From Ferrimicrobium sp. (GTDB lineage: Bacteria > Actinomycetota > Acidimicrobiia > Acidimicrobiales > Acidimicrobiaceae): a stretch of 13,310 nucleotides of DNA. Made by a program: the position numbers and the translations under genes. Positions 7,328 to 13,310 of this stretch are shown in pieces; within the stretch, counting starts at the first letter, position 1; every line of letters begins with the position of its first letter. The DNA lies in assembly GCA_027365375.1 (NCBI GenBank), contig DAHXNM010000106.1, positions 1 through 13,310 of the forward strand, read 5' to 3'. A model generated the notes under the pieces. The model was not told the origin of the DNA. It made no database searches and saw only the letters and a list, made by a program, of their open reading frames with translations.

Positions 7328-7343
7328 TCGAACTATAGTTCGT
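7328..7343. promoter_or_regulatory. LexA-binding SOS box overlapping the lysM promoter
   Basis: TCGAACTATAGTTCGT contains the 14-bp perfect palindrome CGAACTATAGTTCG. It matches the mycobacterial LexA consensus TCGAAC-N4-GTTCGA at 11 of 12 specified positions and the CGAAC-N4-GTTC core of the Bacillus SOS box. The -10 of the LysM gene (TATAGT, 7334-7339) lies inside it, so bound LexA would block RNA polymerase directly. No other GAAC-N4-GTTC was noticed in the window. Confidence 0.8.
7334..7339 (+). promoter_or_regulatory. -10 element of the LysM gene (leaderless)
   Basis: TATAGT ends 6 bases before the ATG at 7346, putting the transcription start at about the start codon; no Shine-Dalgarno is present. 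A -35 is weak (TTTCTA at 7312-7317, 16 bases upstream). Confidence 0.5.
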
Positions 7344-7345
7344 AT

Positions 7346-7675
7346 ATGACGACATTACGAATCGGTCCAGAGGTTGCTCACGCAAAGAAGATCGGCAAAT
7401 CGCCACTTCAGAAGCTTGAATGGTTGCTTGCACTTATGGTTGTGGCGCTAGTGGTCCTGGTGGTGATTATGCGGTTTATTACACCGATTGTAGCTGGGGA
7501 GCATGCATCGTCGGAGGTTTTTGTCGTCAGTCGTGGTGATACCCTTGTCTCGATCGCTGAGCAGGTCGATCCGAACGCGAATCCCTATCCGATAGTGTCA
7601 CAGATGGAGGTACAGACACACGGTACCCTCTTGTGGCCAGGAGAGCGAATCATCGTCCCCACGTCACGTCATTGA
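7346..7675 (+). CDS. membrane-anchored LysM protein, probable SOS-induced cell division inhibitor (YneA/ChiZ type)
   Basis: A 109-residue protein with a short basic cytoplasmic N-terminus, one hydrophobic helix at about 25-48 (LLALMVVALVVLVVIMRFI), then an extracytoplasmic LysM domain at about 58-105: VFVVSRGDTLVSIAEQV, ending LLWPGERIIVP. LysM binds peptidoglycan. The size and order (single helix plus LysM) match the YneA/ChiZ group of LexA-controlled proteins that delay septation during DNA damage; in many actinobacteria such a gene sits next to lexA. Here lexA is not in the window, but the promoter carries a near-perfect LexA box, which is strong independent support. The gene stands alone, divergent from tetR, with a leaderless-type start. 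A general cell-wall LysM protein is the alternative. The domain call is secure; the division-inhibitor role is inferred from architecture and the SOS box. Confidence 0.8.
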   Translation: MTTLRIGPEVAHAKKIGKSPLQKLEWLLALMVVALVVLVVIMRFITPIVAGEHASSEVFVVSRGDTLVSIAEQVDPNANPYPIVSQMEVQTHGTLLWPGERIIVPTSRH

Positions 7676-7980
7676 TCAAGTACGCCGACAGACCCTGTCT
7701 CTAACGGCGGGGAGGACGTCACATCTCAGTGATGCATTCGCCCGGTCCAGCACTAGGCATGATCTGGGGTTGAAAGCAGTGTTCGATAACAAGATTCGAC
7801 GGACCTGTGTGAGTGGGCATTTTCCCAAGGTGCGGATACACGAACGGTATACAAGTGGTGCGGGACCGGAGGGATGTCGGTGCATGCACGTCAGCTAGCC
7901 AAGCTCGTTCTCATCGGAGACCTAGAGTCTTGTATTACCCGGTAGCGGCATATCTGACGGCTGAGCTGGATCTATCCTTG
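7676..7980. other. 305-base gene-free gap between convergent lysM and quinone reductase genes
   Basis: Short open frames exist on both strands (for example 7676-7885 minus), but they lack a ribosome site, recognisable protein features or family resemblance. A 10-bp palindrome GTGCATGCAC is at 7880-7889. I found no strong hairpin with a T-run, although two convergent transcripts end here. Confidence 0.55.
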
Positions 7981-8925
7981 CTATTGGGTGGTCAAGATAA
8001 TCTTGCCGAACTTCCCAGGCTTGCTAAACCGATCGTAGGCCTCTGCTGCGTTGATTAGGTTGAATTGCTCTTCAACGATTATCCGGTAGGCACCGGAGGC
8101 CAAGTGGCCTAGCAGCTGATGCTCGACGCGGGCGGCGAGTAGAGCCTTCTCTTCCCAACTGCGCGCGCGAAGCGTCGATGCGCGAAGCGTTCCACGCTTA
8201 CCCATCAGAAGCCGTAGGTCAATTTGAGTTTTGGCTCCACTCCCGACGCCGATGACAACTATTCTGCCGTTGGTCGCGAGCGCATTCATGTTGGTGGCCA
8301 GGTTGTCACCAGATACGAGCTCAAGGATGACATCGTAGGGACCTGAGCTGGTAATCTCGTCTGGAGTTACGCTGCTACGTGCTCCCAATGACAAGACGTG
8401 TGCGTCCCTTTCGTGGTTGCGGACGACGGCGACCACCTCCGCTCCGAGGAGGGCACCAAGCTGTACCGCTGCAGTGCCGACGCCACCGAGGGCGCCATGG
8501 ACCAGCAATCGATCTCCGATACTTAGGCTGGCCTGAACGACGAGCGCATCCAAGGCAGTAAATGCTGCCTCGGGGAAGCCGCCCGCGGCTATGGGATCGA
8601 TCGAACCTGGTACCGGGATGCAGGCACTAGCGGGAGCGACGAGAAACTCTGCATGAGCTCCGCCACCGGTGACCCCCATGACGAACTGACCAGGTTGGAA
8701 GGCTAGCTCTGGCGACCCTGCCTCTATGACTTCACCAGCAAACTCGAGCCCCAGTCGTTCTGGATCAAAACCCGCTGGTGGAGGGTAGTGCCCGCGGGCC
8801 TGAAGTAGATCAGCGGCGTTGATACCGGCGCTTGTCACCTTGATGAGCAGCTCGTTCCGACCAGGTTGCGGTGTCGCAACCTCTTCGATCATTACAGAAC
8901 CATTCCGAGCGATGAGTGCACGCAT
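7981..8925 (-). CDS. NAD(P)H:quinone oxidoreductase, PIG3/QOR type (zinc-free MDR family)
   Basis: A medium-chain dehydrogenase/reductase with 314 residues from the chosen start. The GroES-like N-terminal domain (about 1-120) contains the QOR/PIG3 stretch around RGHYPPP...GLEFAGEV (44-66). The Rossmann domain (about 120-255) has the nucleotide loop GALGGVG at 144-150. No zinc-ligand cysteines are seen, in keeping with quinone or enone reductases. The family reduces quinones or reactive enones with NADPH in the cytoplasm, often as stress protection; the substrate here is unknown. Start choice: the frame continues to an ATG at 8955, but AAGGAGG (8934-8940, minus) lies 8 bases before the ATG at 8925, and the protein then begins MRALIARNG as relatives do. 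It is divergent from fumC. Confidence 0.9.
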   Translation of the reverse strand: MRALIARNGSVMIEEVATPQPGRNELLIKVTSAGINAADLLQARGHYPPPAGFDPERLGLEFAGEVIEAGSPELAFQPGQFVMGVTGGGAHAEFLVAPASACIPVPGSIDPIAAGGFPEAAFTALDALVVQASLSIGDRLLVHGALGGVGTAAVQLGALLGAEVVAVVRNHERDAHVLSLGARSSVTPDEITSSGPYDVILELVSGDNLATNMNALATNGRIVVIGVGSGAKTQIDLRLLMGKRGTLRASTLRARSWEEKALLAARVEHQLLGHLASGAYRIIVEEQFNLINAAEAYDRFSKPGKFGKIILTTQ

Positions 8926-8933
8926 AGAGCCCT

Positions 8934-8940
8934 CCTCCTT
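8934..8940 (-). promoter_or_regulatory. Shine-Dalgarno deciding the quinone reductase start
   Basis: AAGGAGG on the minus strand, 8 bases before the ATG at 8925. In the longer open frame it would be coding sequence (the Lys-Glu-Glu part), so the upstream ATG at 8955 is unlikely to be used. Confidence 0.8.
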
Positions 8941-8973
8941 GTCTGGGTGGCACAAAGACTACCTTACGGGCCC

Positions 8974-9002
8974 ATCCTAGCCTTGAGTGTCCCTGCTGTC
9001 CC
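8974..9002 (-). promoter_or_regulatory. candidate promoter of the quinone reductase gene
   Basis: On the minus strand GGGACA (8997-9002), 17 bases, then TAGGAT (8974-8979). The -35 matches the consensus at four of six. The predicted start leaves a short leader containing the AAGGAGG. Confidence 0.4.
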
Positions 9003-9088
9003 AGTGAGGTGGGAGCGGAGCGGGACTCGTAAGTGGACTTTAGGGGTCTATTCCGGTAGCGTGGAGAGAGAAATTCTTGTTGATACCC

Positions 9089-9094
9089 GGGAGG
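9089..9094 (+). promoter_or_regulatory. Shine-Dalgarno deciding the fumC start
   Basis: GGGAGG five bases before the ATG at 9100. It chooses this ATG over the longer open frame that starts at 8866 inside the divergent gene. Confidence 0.75.
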
Positions 9095-9099
9095 TAGTC

Positions 9100-10485
9100 A
9101 TGACCAAAGAGATGCGGATTGAACACGATTCCATGGGAGAGATCGAAGTACCCGCTAGCGCTCTCTGGGGAGCGCAGACTCAACGTGCAGTTGCAAATTT
9201 TCCTATCTCGGGTCAGCGAGTACCAATGGCATTGATTCGAGGCTTGGTTTGGGTTAAGTGGGCCGCGGCGATAACCAATGCTGATCTCGGAATCCTCGAT
9301 GCTGAGGTTAGTAATGCGATTGTAGGCGCATGTGAAGAGGTGCTTGGCGGGGCCCATGACGATCAGTTTCCGATCGATATCTATCAGACGGGCTCCGGCA
9401 CCTCCTCGAACATGAATGTGAATGAGGTGATTGCTAGGCTCGCGACCTCTCGGTTGGGTAAGCCGGTGCTCCCCAACGATCATGTCAACGCCTCTCAGTC
9501 CTCGAACGACGTCTTTCCGACGGCGATGCATCTAGGTGTGCTCCTCGAGCTGTCAGAGCTTCTACTACCAGCGCTGAATCGACTGGCTGAGGGACTCGAG
9601 TTGAAGGCGACCGAGTTCTCAGAGGTGGTGAAGTCAGGGCGAACCCACCTCATGGATGCGACGCCGATCACTCTCGGGCAGGAGTTCTCGGGTTATGCCG
9701 CAGCGATTCGCAAGGCTATTATGCGGATCGAACTCGCTCGGGATGATGTGGGTGAGGTCCCACTCGGAGGGACTGCAGTCGGAACCGGCTTGAACGCCCC
9801 TCCTGGATTCGCTGACGGCGTGTTGGTACGGTTGAGAGAGCGTCTAAATGTTCCGATTCGAGAGGCCAGCAATCATTTTGAGGCTCACGGTGCACGCGAT
9901 GCTATTGTCTTCCTATCTGGTGCTCTCAAGACATTGGCCATGGCCTATTACAAGTTAGCTAATGATCTTCGTTGGATGTCTTCTGGACCTCGTTGTGGAC
10001 TGGGTGAGATTCACCTTCCAGACCTTCAGCCAGGATCGTCGATTATGCCAGGTAAGGTCAATCCGGTGGTCCCTGAGGCGATGTGTCAAGTCGTTGCTCG
10101 AGTCATTGGAAACGATGCCACGATCGCATTCGGGGGAGCAGCGGGCAATTTCGAACTCAACGTGATGCAACCAATCATGGGCGTTGCGGTACTGGATTCG
10201 ATGCAAATCATGGCGACGATTGCGGACACCATGGTAACCAAGTGTGTCAATGGCATAGAAGCTAACGTGGAACGATGCCGTACCTATGCACTTTCCTCGC
10301 CATCGATCGGGACATCGCTTAATCCGTATATTGGCTACGAACAGGCTGCGAAGGTTATCAAGGAGGCACTCGCAACCGACAAGGATCTAAGGACAGTTGT
10401 GCTCGAGAAGGGCCTGCTGTCGGAGGCCGAGGTGGATGTAGCTCTTGACGTGATGGCGATGACTAAAGGTGGCATCATAAGATAG
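9100..10485 (+). CDS. fumC: class II fumarate hydratase
   Basis: FumC hydrates fumarate to L-malate in the TCA cycle; it is an iron-free, oxygen-stable homotetramer of the aspartase/fumarase superfamily. It has 461 residues from the chosen start, the normal length. Three superfamily motifs form the shared active site: TGSGTSSNMN at 97-106, GRTHLMDATPITLGQEFSG at 180-198 (H183 is the acid/base-region histidine), and the signature loop GSSIMPGKVNP at 312-322 with catalytic S313. The DATP and EFSGY wording is fumarase-like rather than aspartase-like. The frame extends upstream to 8866, but those codons overlap the quinone reductase start and give no fumarase homology; GGGAGG five bases before 9100 fixes the start. 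A terminator hairpin follows the gene. Confidence 0.96.
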   Translation: MTKEMRIEHDSMGEIEVPASALWGAQTQRAVANFPISGQRVPMALIRGLVWVKWAAAITNADLGILDAEVSNAIVGACEEVLGGAHDDQFPIDIYQTGSGTSSNMNVNEVIARLATSRLGKPVLPNDHVNASQSSNDVFPTAMHLGVLLELSELLLPALNRLAEGLELKATEFSEVVKSGRTHLMDATPITLGQEFSGYAAAIRKAIMRIELARDDVGEVPLGGTAVGTGLNAPPGFADGVLVRLRERLNVPIREASNHFEAHGARDAIVFLSGALKTLAMAYYKLANDLRWMSSGPRCGLGEIHLPDLQPGSSIMPGKVNPVVPEAMCQVVARVIGNDATIAFGGAAGNFELNVMQPIMGVAVLDSMQIMATIADTMVTKCVNGIEANVERCRTYALSSPSIGTSLNPYIGYEQAAKVIKEALATDKDLRTVVLEKGLLSEAEVDVALDVMAMTKGGIIR

Positions 10486-10538
10486 CGCCGCTCAACTCTA
10501 GCGCACAAGCGGACCCCTTGAAATTGCGGCTTAACATC

Positions 10539-10574
10539 CGGAGAGCCGGGGCCTCAACGGGCCCCGGCTCTCCG
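10539..10574 (+). terminator. GC-rich terminator hairpin between fumC and the small membrane protein gene
   Basis: A perfect 15-bp inverted repeat: CGGAGAGCCGGGGCC (10539-10553) and its complement (10560-10574), with a 6-base loop. It lies between convergent genes, 53 bases after the fumC stop and 19 bases past the stop of the minus-strand gene, so it probably ends both transcripts. The T-run is poor (TGTCCT). Confidence 0.75.
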
Positions 10575-10593
10575 TGTCCTACAACAACAGCGC

Positions 10594-10929
10594 TTAGGCG
10601 ACTCTTTTGAGATCGCCGCGTTCAAGCTGAACCGCCTGGTCTTCGATCTTGCGGTGCAGACCAGCAAAGAAGCCAACGATGGCGTCGAAGAAGAAGGCGA
10701 TTCCGCCGAGTGCTAGACCGGTTACGGTAACGCCTATCCAACCCGCCCTCAGGTTGGCGACGGAGAATCCACTCCAAAGATTGAGATTGGCGATCCATGC
10801 CAGAGCGATGCCGAGGATCAGTTGTACGAGCGGCTTGAGCTCACGTGTCCGAGCGTACGCCCGTTCTCCGAGAAGACTCAATGCATAGATTCCTAACCCA
10901 AAAAGTATTACAAGTCCGAAGTAGTGCAT
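10594..10929 (-). CDS. small membrane protein with three predicted helices, function unknown
   Basis: 111 residues from the chosen start. Hydrophobic segments lie at about 3-20 (YFGLVILFGLGIYALSLL), 34-54 (LVQLILGIALAWIANLNLW) and 64-86 (WIGVTVTGLALGGIAFFF), followed by a charged C-terminal tail (about 92-111, KIEDQAVQLERGDLKR). Size and layout recall small holin-like or uncharacterised inner-membrane proteins, but I recognise no family. Start choice: an in-frame ATG at 10962 would make 122 residues, but AAGGAGG (10935-10941) lies five bases before the ATG at 10929, and the extra residues are just the ribosome site read as codons. It stands alone, convergent with fumC across a terminator. Confidence 0.7.
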   Translation of the reverse strand: MHYFGLVILFGLGIYALSLLGERAYARTRELKPLVQLILGIALAWIANLNLWSGFSVANLRAGWIGVTVTGLALGGIAFFFDAIVGFFAGLHRKIEDQAVQLERGDLKRVA

Positions 10930-10934
10930 CCATT

Positions 10935-10941
10935 CCTCCTT
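10935..10941 (-). promoter_or_regulatory. Shine-Dalgarno deciding the small membrane protein start
   Basis: AAGGAGG on the minus strand, five bases before the ATG at 10929. Together with the hydrophobic start of the shorter protein it rules against the upstream ATG at 10962. Confidence 0.75.
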
Positions 10942-11264
10942 CCACTTCACTTCTAACTTCAACTGTTCAAAACGCTGTCACCATGGAGTATATGCCCATT
11001 AGGGTTTAGTTTTTTCTCAGGATTGCCGTACCATCAAGTATCGATGCGTTCGTTGATTCTGCCGACCTACTTGCATTGACTGGATGCATGGAATGATGGT
11101 TTATGACTCGGGTTGAGCGCAAGGAGACGGTTGTCTGGCCGAGAAACACGTGCCGCATTATGTCGGCGATGGGCGACCGTTCCAGACAAGTGTGCAGGGG
11201 TGGGTGTCCCTTTGAATTGCCACCGCCGTGAACCAACGCTGCTAGTCAGTTCGCTGAAGGCTCG

Positions 11265-11270
11265 TAGGCT
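11265..11270 (+). promoter_or_regulatory. candidate -10 element for the 11279 gene (leaderless)
   Basis: TAGGCT ends 8 bases before the ATG at 11279, and there is no Shine-Dalgarno. The -35 is not clear. It fits the pattern of other genes in this window. Confidence 0.35.
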
Positions 11271-11278
11271 AAGAATCT

Positions 11279-11791
11279 ATGGCTCTGTTAGAACATTTTC
11301 GCTATCTTTCTCGTTACGCTGCGATTGATGATCCAGAGATCGTGACTGAATTCGGTTATCTCTTGGCGGAGGCTGCCTCCGATCCGATCGAACTTGCTCC
11401 CGCACTCGTGCAGTTGCTGCGCGGGATGCCAGCGTCGGTAGAGATCTGGAGCACCGCCAATTCAGTACTTGATGCGATCGATCATGCGGATGCGGCGGCA
11501 GAGTTTGGATGGAACTTGATTGCGCATCTCAGCAGTTGTGATCTACACCAGACTCGAACGATGCCGCTCGCAGTGAGTTCGCGCTCGGCTCTGCATCTCG
11601 GTGCACTTCAAGAGTGCATAAGCTGTAGCGTTCGCTTACTCCCTGATGAACTGTTGCAGCGATACGCGCTCCACTTTGGCTATCAAGTCGACCCTCTAGG
11701 GTCACATCCGGTATATATCGACGGGACGAGAATTTTAGCTAGGCATTATCGCTGGCCCGAACTCGCCCCGATTTTGGCGGATCGATTGTAG
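11279..11791 (+). CDS. hypothetical protein, 170 residues, unrecognised
   Basis: I do not recognise a family. The protein is soluble-looking, with no signal peptide or membrane helix. Short amphipathic helices dominate (for example LVQLLRGM at 43-50, SVLDAIDHADAAAEFGWNL at 62-80), with an acidic, Ala/Leu-rich first half that resembles helical-repeat material. Three cysteines sit at 87, 113 and 116 (CISC at 113-116), a spacing that could bind metal but lacks partners. It starts at an ATG without a Shine-Dalgarno, 8 bases after a TAGGCT hexamer. The open frame over 170 codons, codon choice like its neighbours and the isolated position make it likely real, though unproven. Confidence 0.6.
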   Translation: MALLEHFRYLSRYAAIDDPEIVTEFGYLLAEAASDPIELAPALVQLLRGMPASVEIWSTANSVLDAIDHADAAAEFGWNLIAHLSSCDLHQTRTMPLAVSSRSALHLGALQECISCSVRLLPDELLQRYALHFGYQVDPLGSHPVYIDGTRILARHYRWPELAPILADRL

Positions 11792-11966
11792 CCGCTGATC
11801 GCTTGTGGATATCACATTGGAATCGATGCTCCGACAACGGGTTGGTCAGCTTTGATGAGGTAGGGACATAGCTTGCCCATTGGGTCTATTCACTGATACG
11901 GTATCGTCTATAGCGTTTATTTCTGGTCGCGAGCGAAGTTGGCCTAAAGTGGGGTCGATTTTGAGC

Positions 11967-11996
11967 TTGAGGGCTGGAATGCGTTTCGGGTATAGA
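11967..11996 (+). promoter_or_regulatory. promoter of the split-barrel protein gene
   Basis: TTGAGG (11967-11972), 18 bases, then TATAGA (11991-11996). It gives a leader of about 28 bases that contains the GGGGGAGGGG ribosome site at 12016-12025, so this gene is not leaderless. Confidence 0.5.
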
Positions 11997-12030
11997 GTGA
12001 GAGTCGGATGTTCTCGGGGGAGGGGTTTTT

Positions 12031-12492
12031 GTGGCGAAGCGCCGATCGTTGATTGCGATGACCGATGGTGAGCGTGATTTCTTCTTAACTTCCGGTAGAA
12101 CTCTCAACTTGGCGTCGCTCGGGCCCAACGGTCGTCCTCATCTGGTGGCCATGTGGTATTGCCTGTTAGATGGTACGATCTGGTGTTGGACCTATGCGAA
12201 ATCTCAAAAGGCACTCAACCTGAGGAGAGACCCACGTGTAACCGGGCTGATTGAGGAGGGGGAGCGTTACGAGGAGCTCCGAGGTGTGAGCATCTATGCG
12301 AACGCCGTAGTAGACGAGGATCCATCCCAGGTCGCACTAGTAGGCCGCACGCTCTTTGAGCGTTATCAGTCTGGAGCATCAGTGGTATCGGTGGAGAGCT
12401 TTCTGGGCTCTGCACCAAAGCGGGTTGCCTTCTCGTTGGCGGTCGAGGAGTTTGTGAGTTGGGATCACCGAAAACTCGAAGGACGTTACTAG
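12031..12492 (+). CDS. PPOX-class split-barrel protein, probably F420- or FMN-dependent
   Basis: 153 residues, the size of single-domain pyridoxamine-phosphate-oxidase-fold proteins. Family marks: LASLGPNGRPHLVAMWY (27-43), the first strands of the barrel; WTYAKSQKALNLRRDPRV (53-70), where K60 and the Arg residues would bind cofactor phosphate; YEELRGVSIYANA (80-92); and the C-terminal SWDHRKLEGRY (143-153). This pattern is common among actinobacterial F420-dependent or FMN-binding oxidoreductases of unknown substrate, often redox or detoxification enzymes. The start is GTG, with GGGGGAGGGG five bases upstream. No F420 biosynthesis gene is in the window, so the cofactor is inferred from the family. 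Confidence 0.85.
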   Translation: MAKRRSLIAMTDGERDFFLTSGRTLNLASLGPNGRPHLVAMWYCLLDGTIWCWTYAKSQKALNLRRDPRVTGLIEEGERYEELRGVSIYANAVVDEDPSQVALVGRTLFERYQSGASVVSVESFLGSAPKRVAFSLAVEEFVSWDHRKLEGRY

Positions 12493-12559
12493 CTCGCGAC
12501 TGCGTTCTGTTCTAACTCCGAGGTTTTGTAGCCACCTTCACGTAAGCCTCATTGGTAGT

Positions 12560-12568
12560 TGCTATGAT
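12560..12568 (+). promoter_or_regulatory. extended -10 promoter of the dienelactone hydrolase gene (leaderless)
   Basis: TGC-TATGAT: an extended TGn motif joined to a good -10 (12563-12568) that ends 6 bases before the ATG at 12575. No Shine-Dalgarno is present. The -35 is weak, as is usual with extended -10 promoters. Confidence 0.5.
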
Positions 12569-12574
12569 CTCGGT

Positions 12575-13258
12575 ATGGGAGAAATGATTACCTTTCCGAG
12601 CAATGGGCACGAGGCAACCGGATATTTGGCGACACCGGGATCTGGAACAGGCCCAGGTGTAATCGTCATCCAAGAGTGGTGGGGTATCAATAATCACATC
12701 AAAGACGTATGTGATAGGTTCGCCGCACAGGGCTTCTTGGCGTTGGCACCAGATCTCTATAATGGGCGAGTTGTCGCCGAGCCGGACGAGGCTGCCAAAG
12801 CCATGATGGCGCTCCAGCTTCAGGATGCCTCTAAGCAGATGGCTGGTGCGGTCAAGGAGCTTGTACGACGTTCGGGGCATAGTGGTGTTGGGGTCGTCGG
12901 ATTCTGTATGGGTGGAGGCTTGGCTTACGTTCTGGCTGCGAATCAGCCTGAACTGGTGAAGGCGGTGGTTCCTTTCTACGGTGTGATTCCTTGGCCCGAC
13001 GCTGAGCCGGACTATGCCAAGATCCAGGCCCCGATCCAGGGCCACTACGCTGAACACGATGATCCGTCATCTCCCGAGGTCGTACGCCAGCTCGAAGAGC
13101 GTCTGCGGTCGATGGGCAAGTCGGTGGAGTTTTTCATCTACCCGGGGACCGAACATGCGTTTTTCAACGATGATCGCCCGGAGGTCTACCACGCACAGTC
13201 TGCCATGCAGGCGTGGGATCGTGCTACCCAGTTCCTGCGTGATTCACTGAACGATTAG
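12575..13258 (+). CDS. dienelactone hydrolase family protein (alpha/beta hydrolase)
   Basis: 227 residues, the normal size for cytoplasmic dienelactone hydrolases, which open lactones such as dienelactone in chlorocatechol breakdown; many relatives act on other esters. Family features: QEWWG at 33-37 (E34 is the glutamate that holds the resting cysteine), nucleophile elbow GFCMGG at 109-114 with C111, the acid near AEHDDP (D162 or D163), and H194 in GTEHAFFND. The full Cys-Asp-His triad is therefore visible. No chlorocatechol or aromatic degradation genes flank it, so the substrate is open. The start lies 6 bases after an extended -10 and lacks a Shine-Dalgarno. Nothing recognisable follows in the last 52 bases. 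Confidence 0.92.
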   Translation: MGEMITFPSNGHEATGYLATPGSGTGPGVIVIQEWWGINNHIKDVCDRFAAQGFLALAPDLYNGRVVAEPDEAAKAMMALQLQDASKQMAGAVKELVRRSGHSGVGVVGFCMGGGLAYVLAANQPELVKAVVPFYGVIPWPDAEPDYAKIQAPIQGHYAEHDDPSSPEVVRQLEERLRSMGKSVEFFIYPGTEHAFFNDDRPEVYHAQSAMQAWDRATQFLRDSLND

Positions 13259-13310
13259 TCAGAGATATAAGGACCGCTAACGGAGAAGACCGACATCGTC
13301 TAAGGATCAT

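Larger units (their letters stand above)
10930..11278. other. 349-base gene-free gap between two divergent genes
   Basis: It holds the leader of the small membrane protein gene (minus), with the Shine-Dalgarno at 10935-10941 and a TATACT -10-like hexamer on minus at 10987-10992 (no clear -35). At the right end is the candidate leaderless -10 of the next plus-strand gene. A TTTTTT run at 11009-11014 has no strong hairpin. Open frames inside (for example 11006-11236 minus) lack start signals and protein features. Confidence 0.5.

Noticed and set aside
7676..7885. 69-codon open frame on the minus strand between lysM and the quinone reductase gene
   Set aside because: No ribosome site, Arg/Cys-rich composition typical of a non-coding frame, no family resemblance.
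7813..8058. 81-codon open frame on the plus strand
   Set aside because: It runs into the antisense of the quinone reductase 3' end, with no start signal and no protein features.
8866..9099. N-terminal extension of the fumC frame
   Set aside because: It overlaps the divergent quinone reductase coding start, has no fumarase-like residues, and a GGGAGG sits correctly before the ATG at 9100.
11006..11236. 76-codon minus-strand open frame in the 10930-11278 gap
   Set aside because: No Shine-Dalgarno or -10 at the right distance, and low-hydrophobicity mixed composition; treated as chance.
1..13310. CRISPR array, tRNA/rRNA, insertion sequence, prophage or a novel multi-gene defence or biosynthesis system
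   Set aside because: No spaced repeats, cloverleaf patterns, transposase, integrase or long terminal inverted repeats were seen; the genes are mainly housekeeping with stable composition across the window.

Overview
The window reads as ordinary chromosomal DNA of an actinobacterium with middling GC (roughly mid-50s percent by eye). Protein resemblances point to high-GC Gram-positives: a mycobacterial-type ATP synthase beta subunit, an actinobacterial GlpX, a Streptomyces IcmA-like mutase, an F420/FMN split-barrel protein and a mycobacterial-type SOS box. The moderate GC suggests an Acidimicrobiia-like lineage (for example Ferrimicrobium or Acidithrix relatives). That placement is inference and was not tested by a database search.

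Layout. Positions 1-3531 (+) are the 3' end of the F-type ATP synthase operon: atpG (5' truncated), atpD and atpC. A 2H-phosphoesterase-like protein with an unassigned C-terminal half abuts atpC. Its last 43 bases overlap, tail to tail, the end of glpX (class II fructose-1,6-bisphosphatase, -). glpX is divergent from a stand-alone AdoCbl mutase large subunit (4563-6221, +). The mutase carries the Phe/Gln pair of isobutyryl-CoA mutase, not the Tyr/Arg pair of methylmalonyl-CoA mutase. A 464-base gap with a strong hairpin follows. Next is a TetR-family regulator (-), divergent from a small membrane-anchored LysM protein (+). The LysM promoter -10 lies inside a near-perfect LexA box, so this is probably an SOS-induced division inhibitor of the YneA/ChiZ kind. 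After another empty stretch come a PIG3-type quinone oxidoreductase (-) and, divergently, class II fumarase fumC (+). A strong terminator hairpin separates fumC from a small three-helix membrane protein (-). The right end holds an unrecognised 170-residue protein, a split-barrel F420/FMN oxidoreductase-like protein and a dienelactone hydrolase-family protein, all on +.

How the genes fit together. Central metabolism dominates: ATP synthesis, gluconeogenesis (GlpX), acyl-CoA carbon-skeleton rearrangement and the TCA cycle (FumC). The others are stress, redox or detoxification accessories. Apart from the atp cluster, most genes look monocistronic. Two start types are visible. Some genes have a strong Shine-Dalgarno sequence (atpD, quinone reductase, fumC, small membrane protein, split-barrel protein). 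Six others have no Shine-Dalgarno but a -10-like hexamer 6-8 bases before the start codon, which suggests leaderless transcripts. I saw no rRNA, tRNA, CRISPR array, insertion sequence or phage gene, and no multi-gene system that looks new. The points of interest are the SOS-controlled LysM gene, the mutase identity, the leaderless starts and the atp-linked 2H protein.
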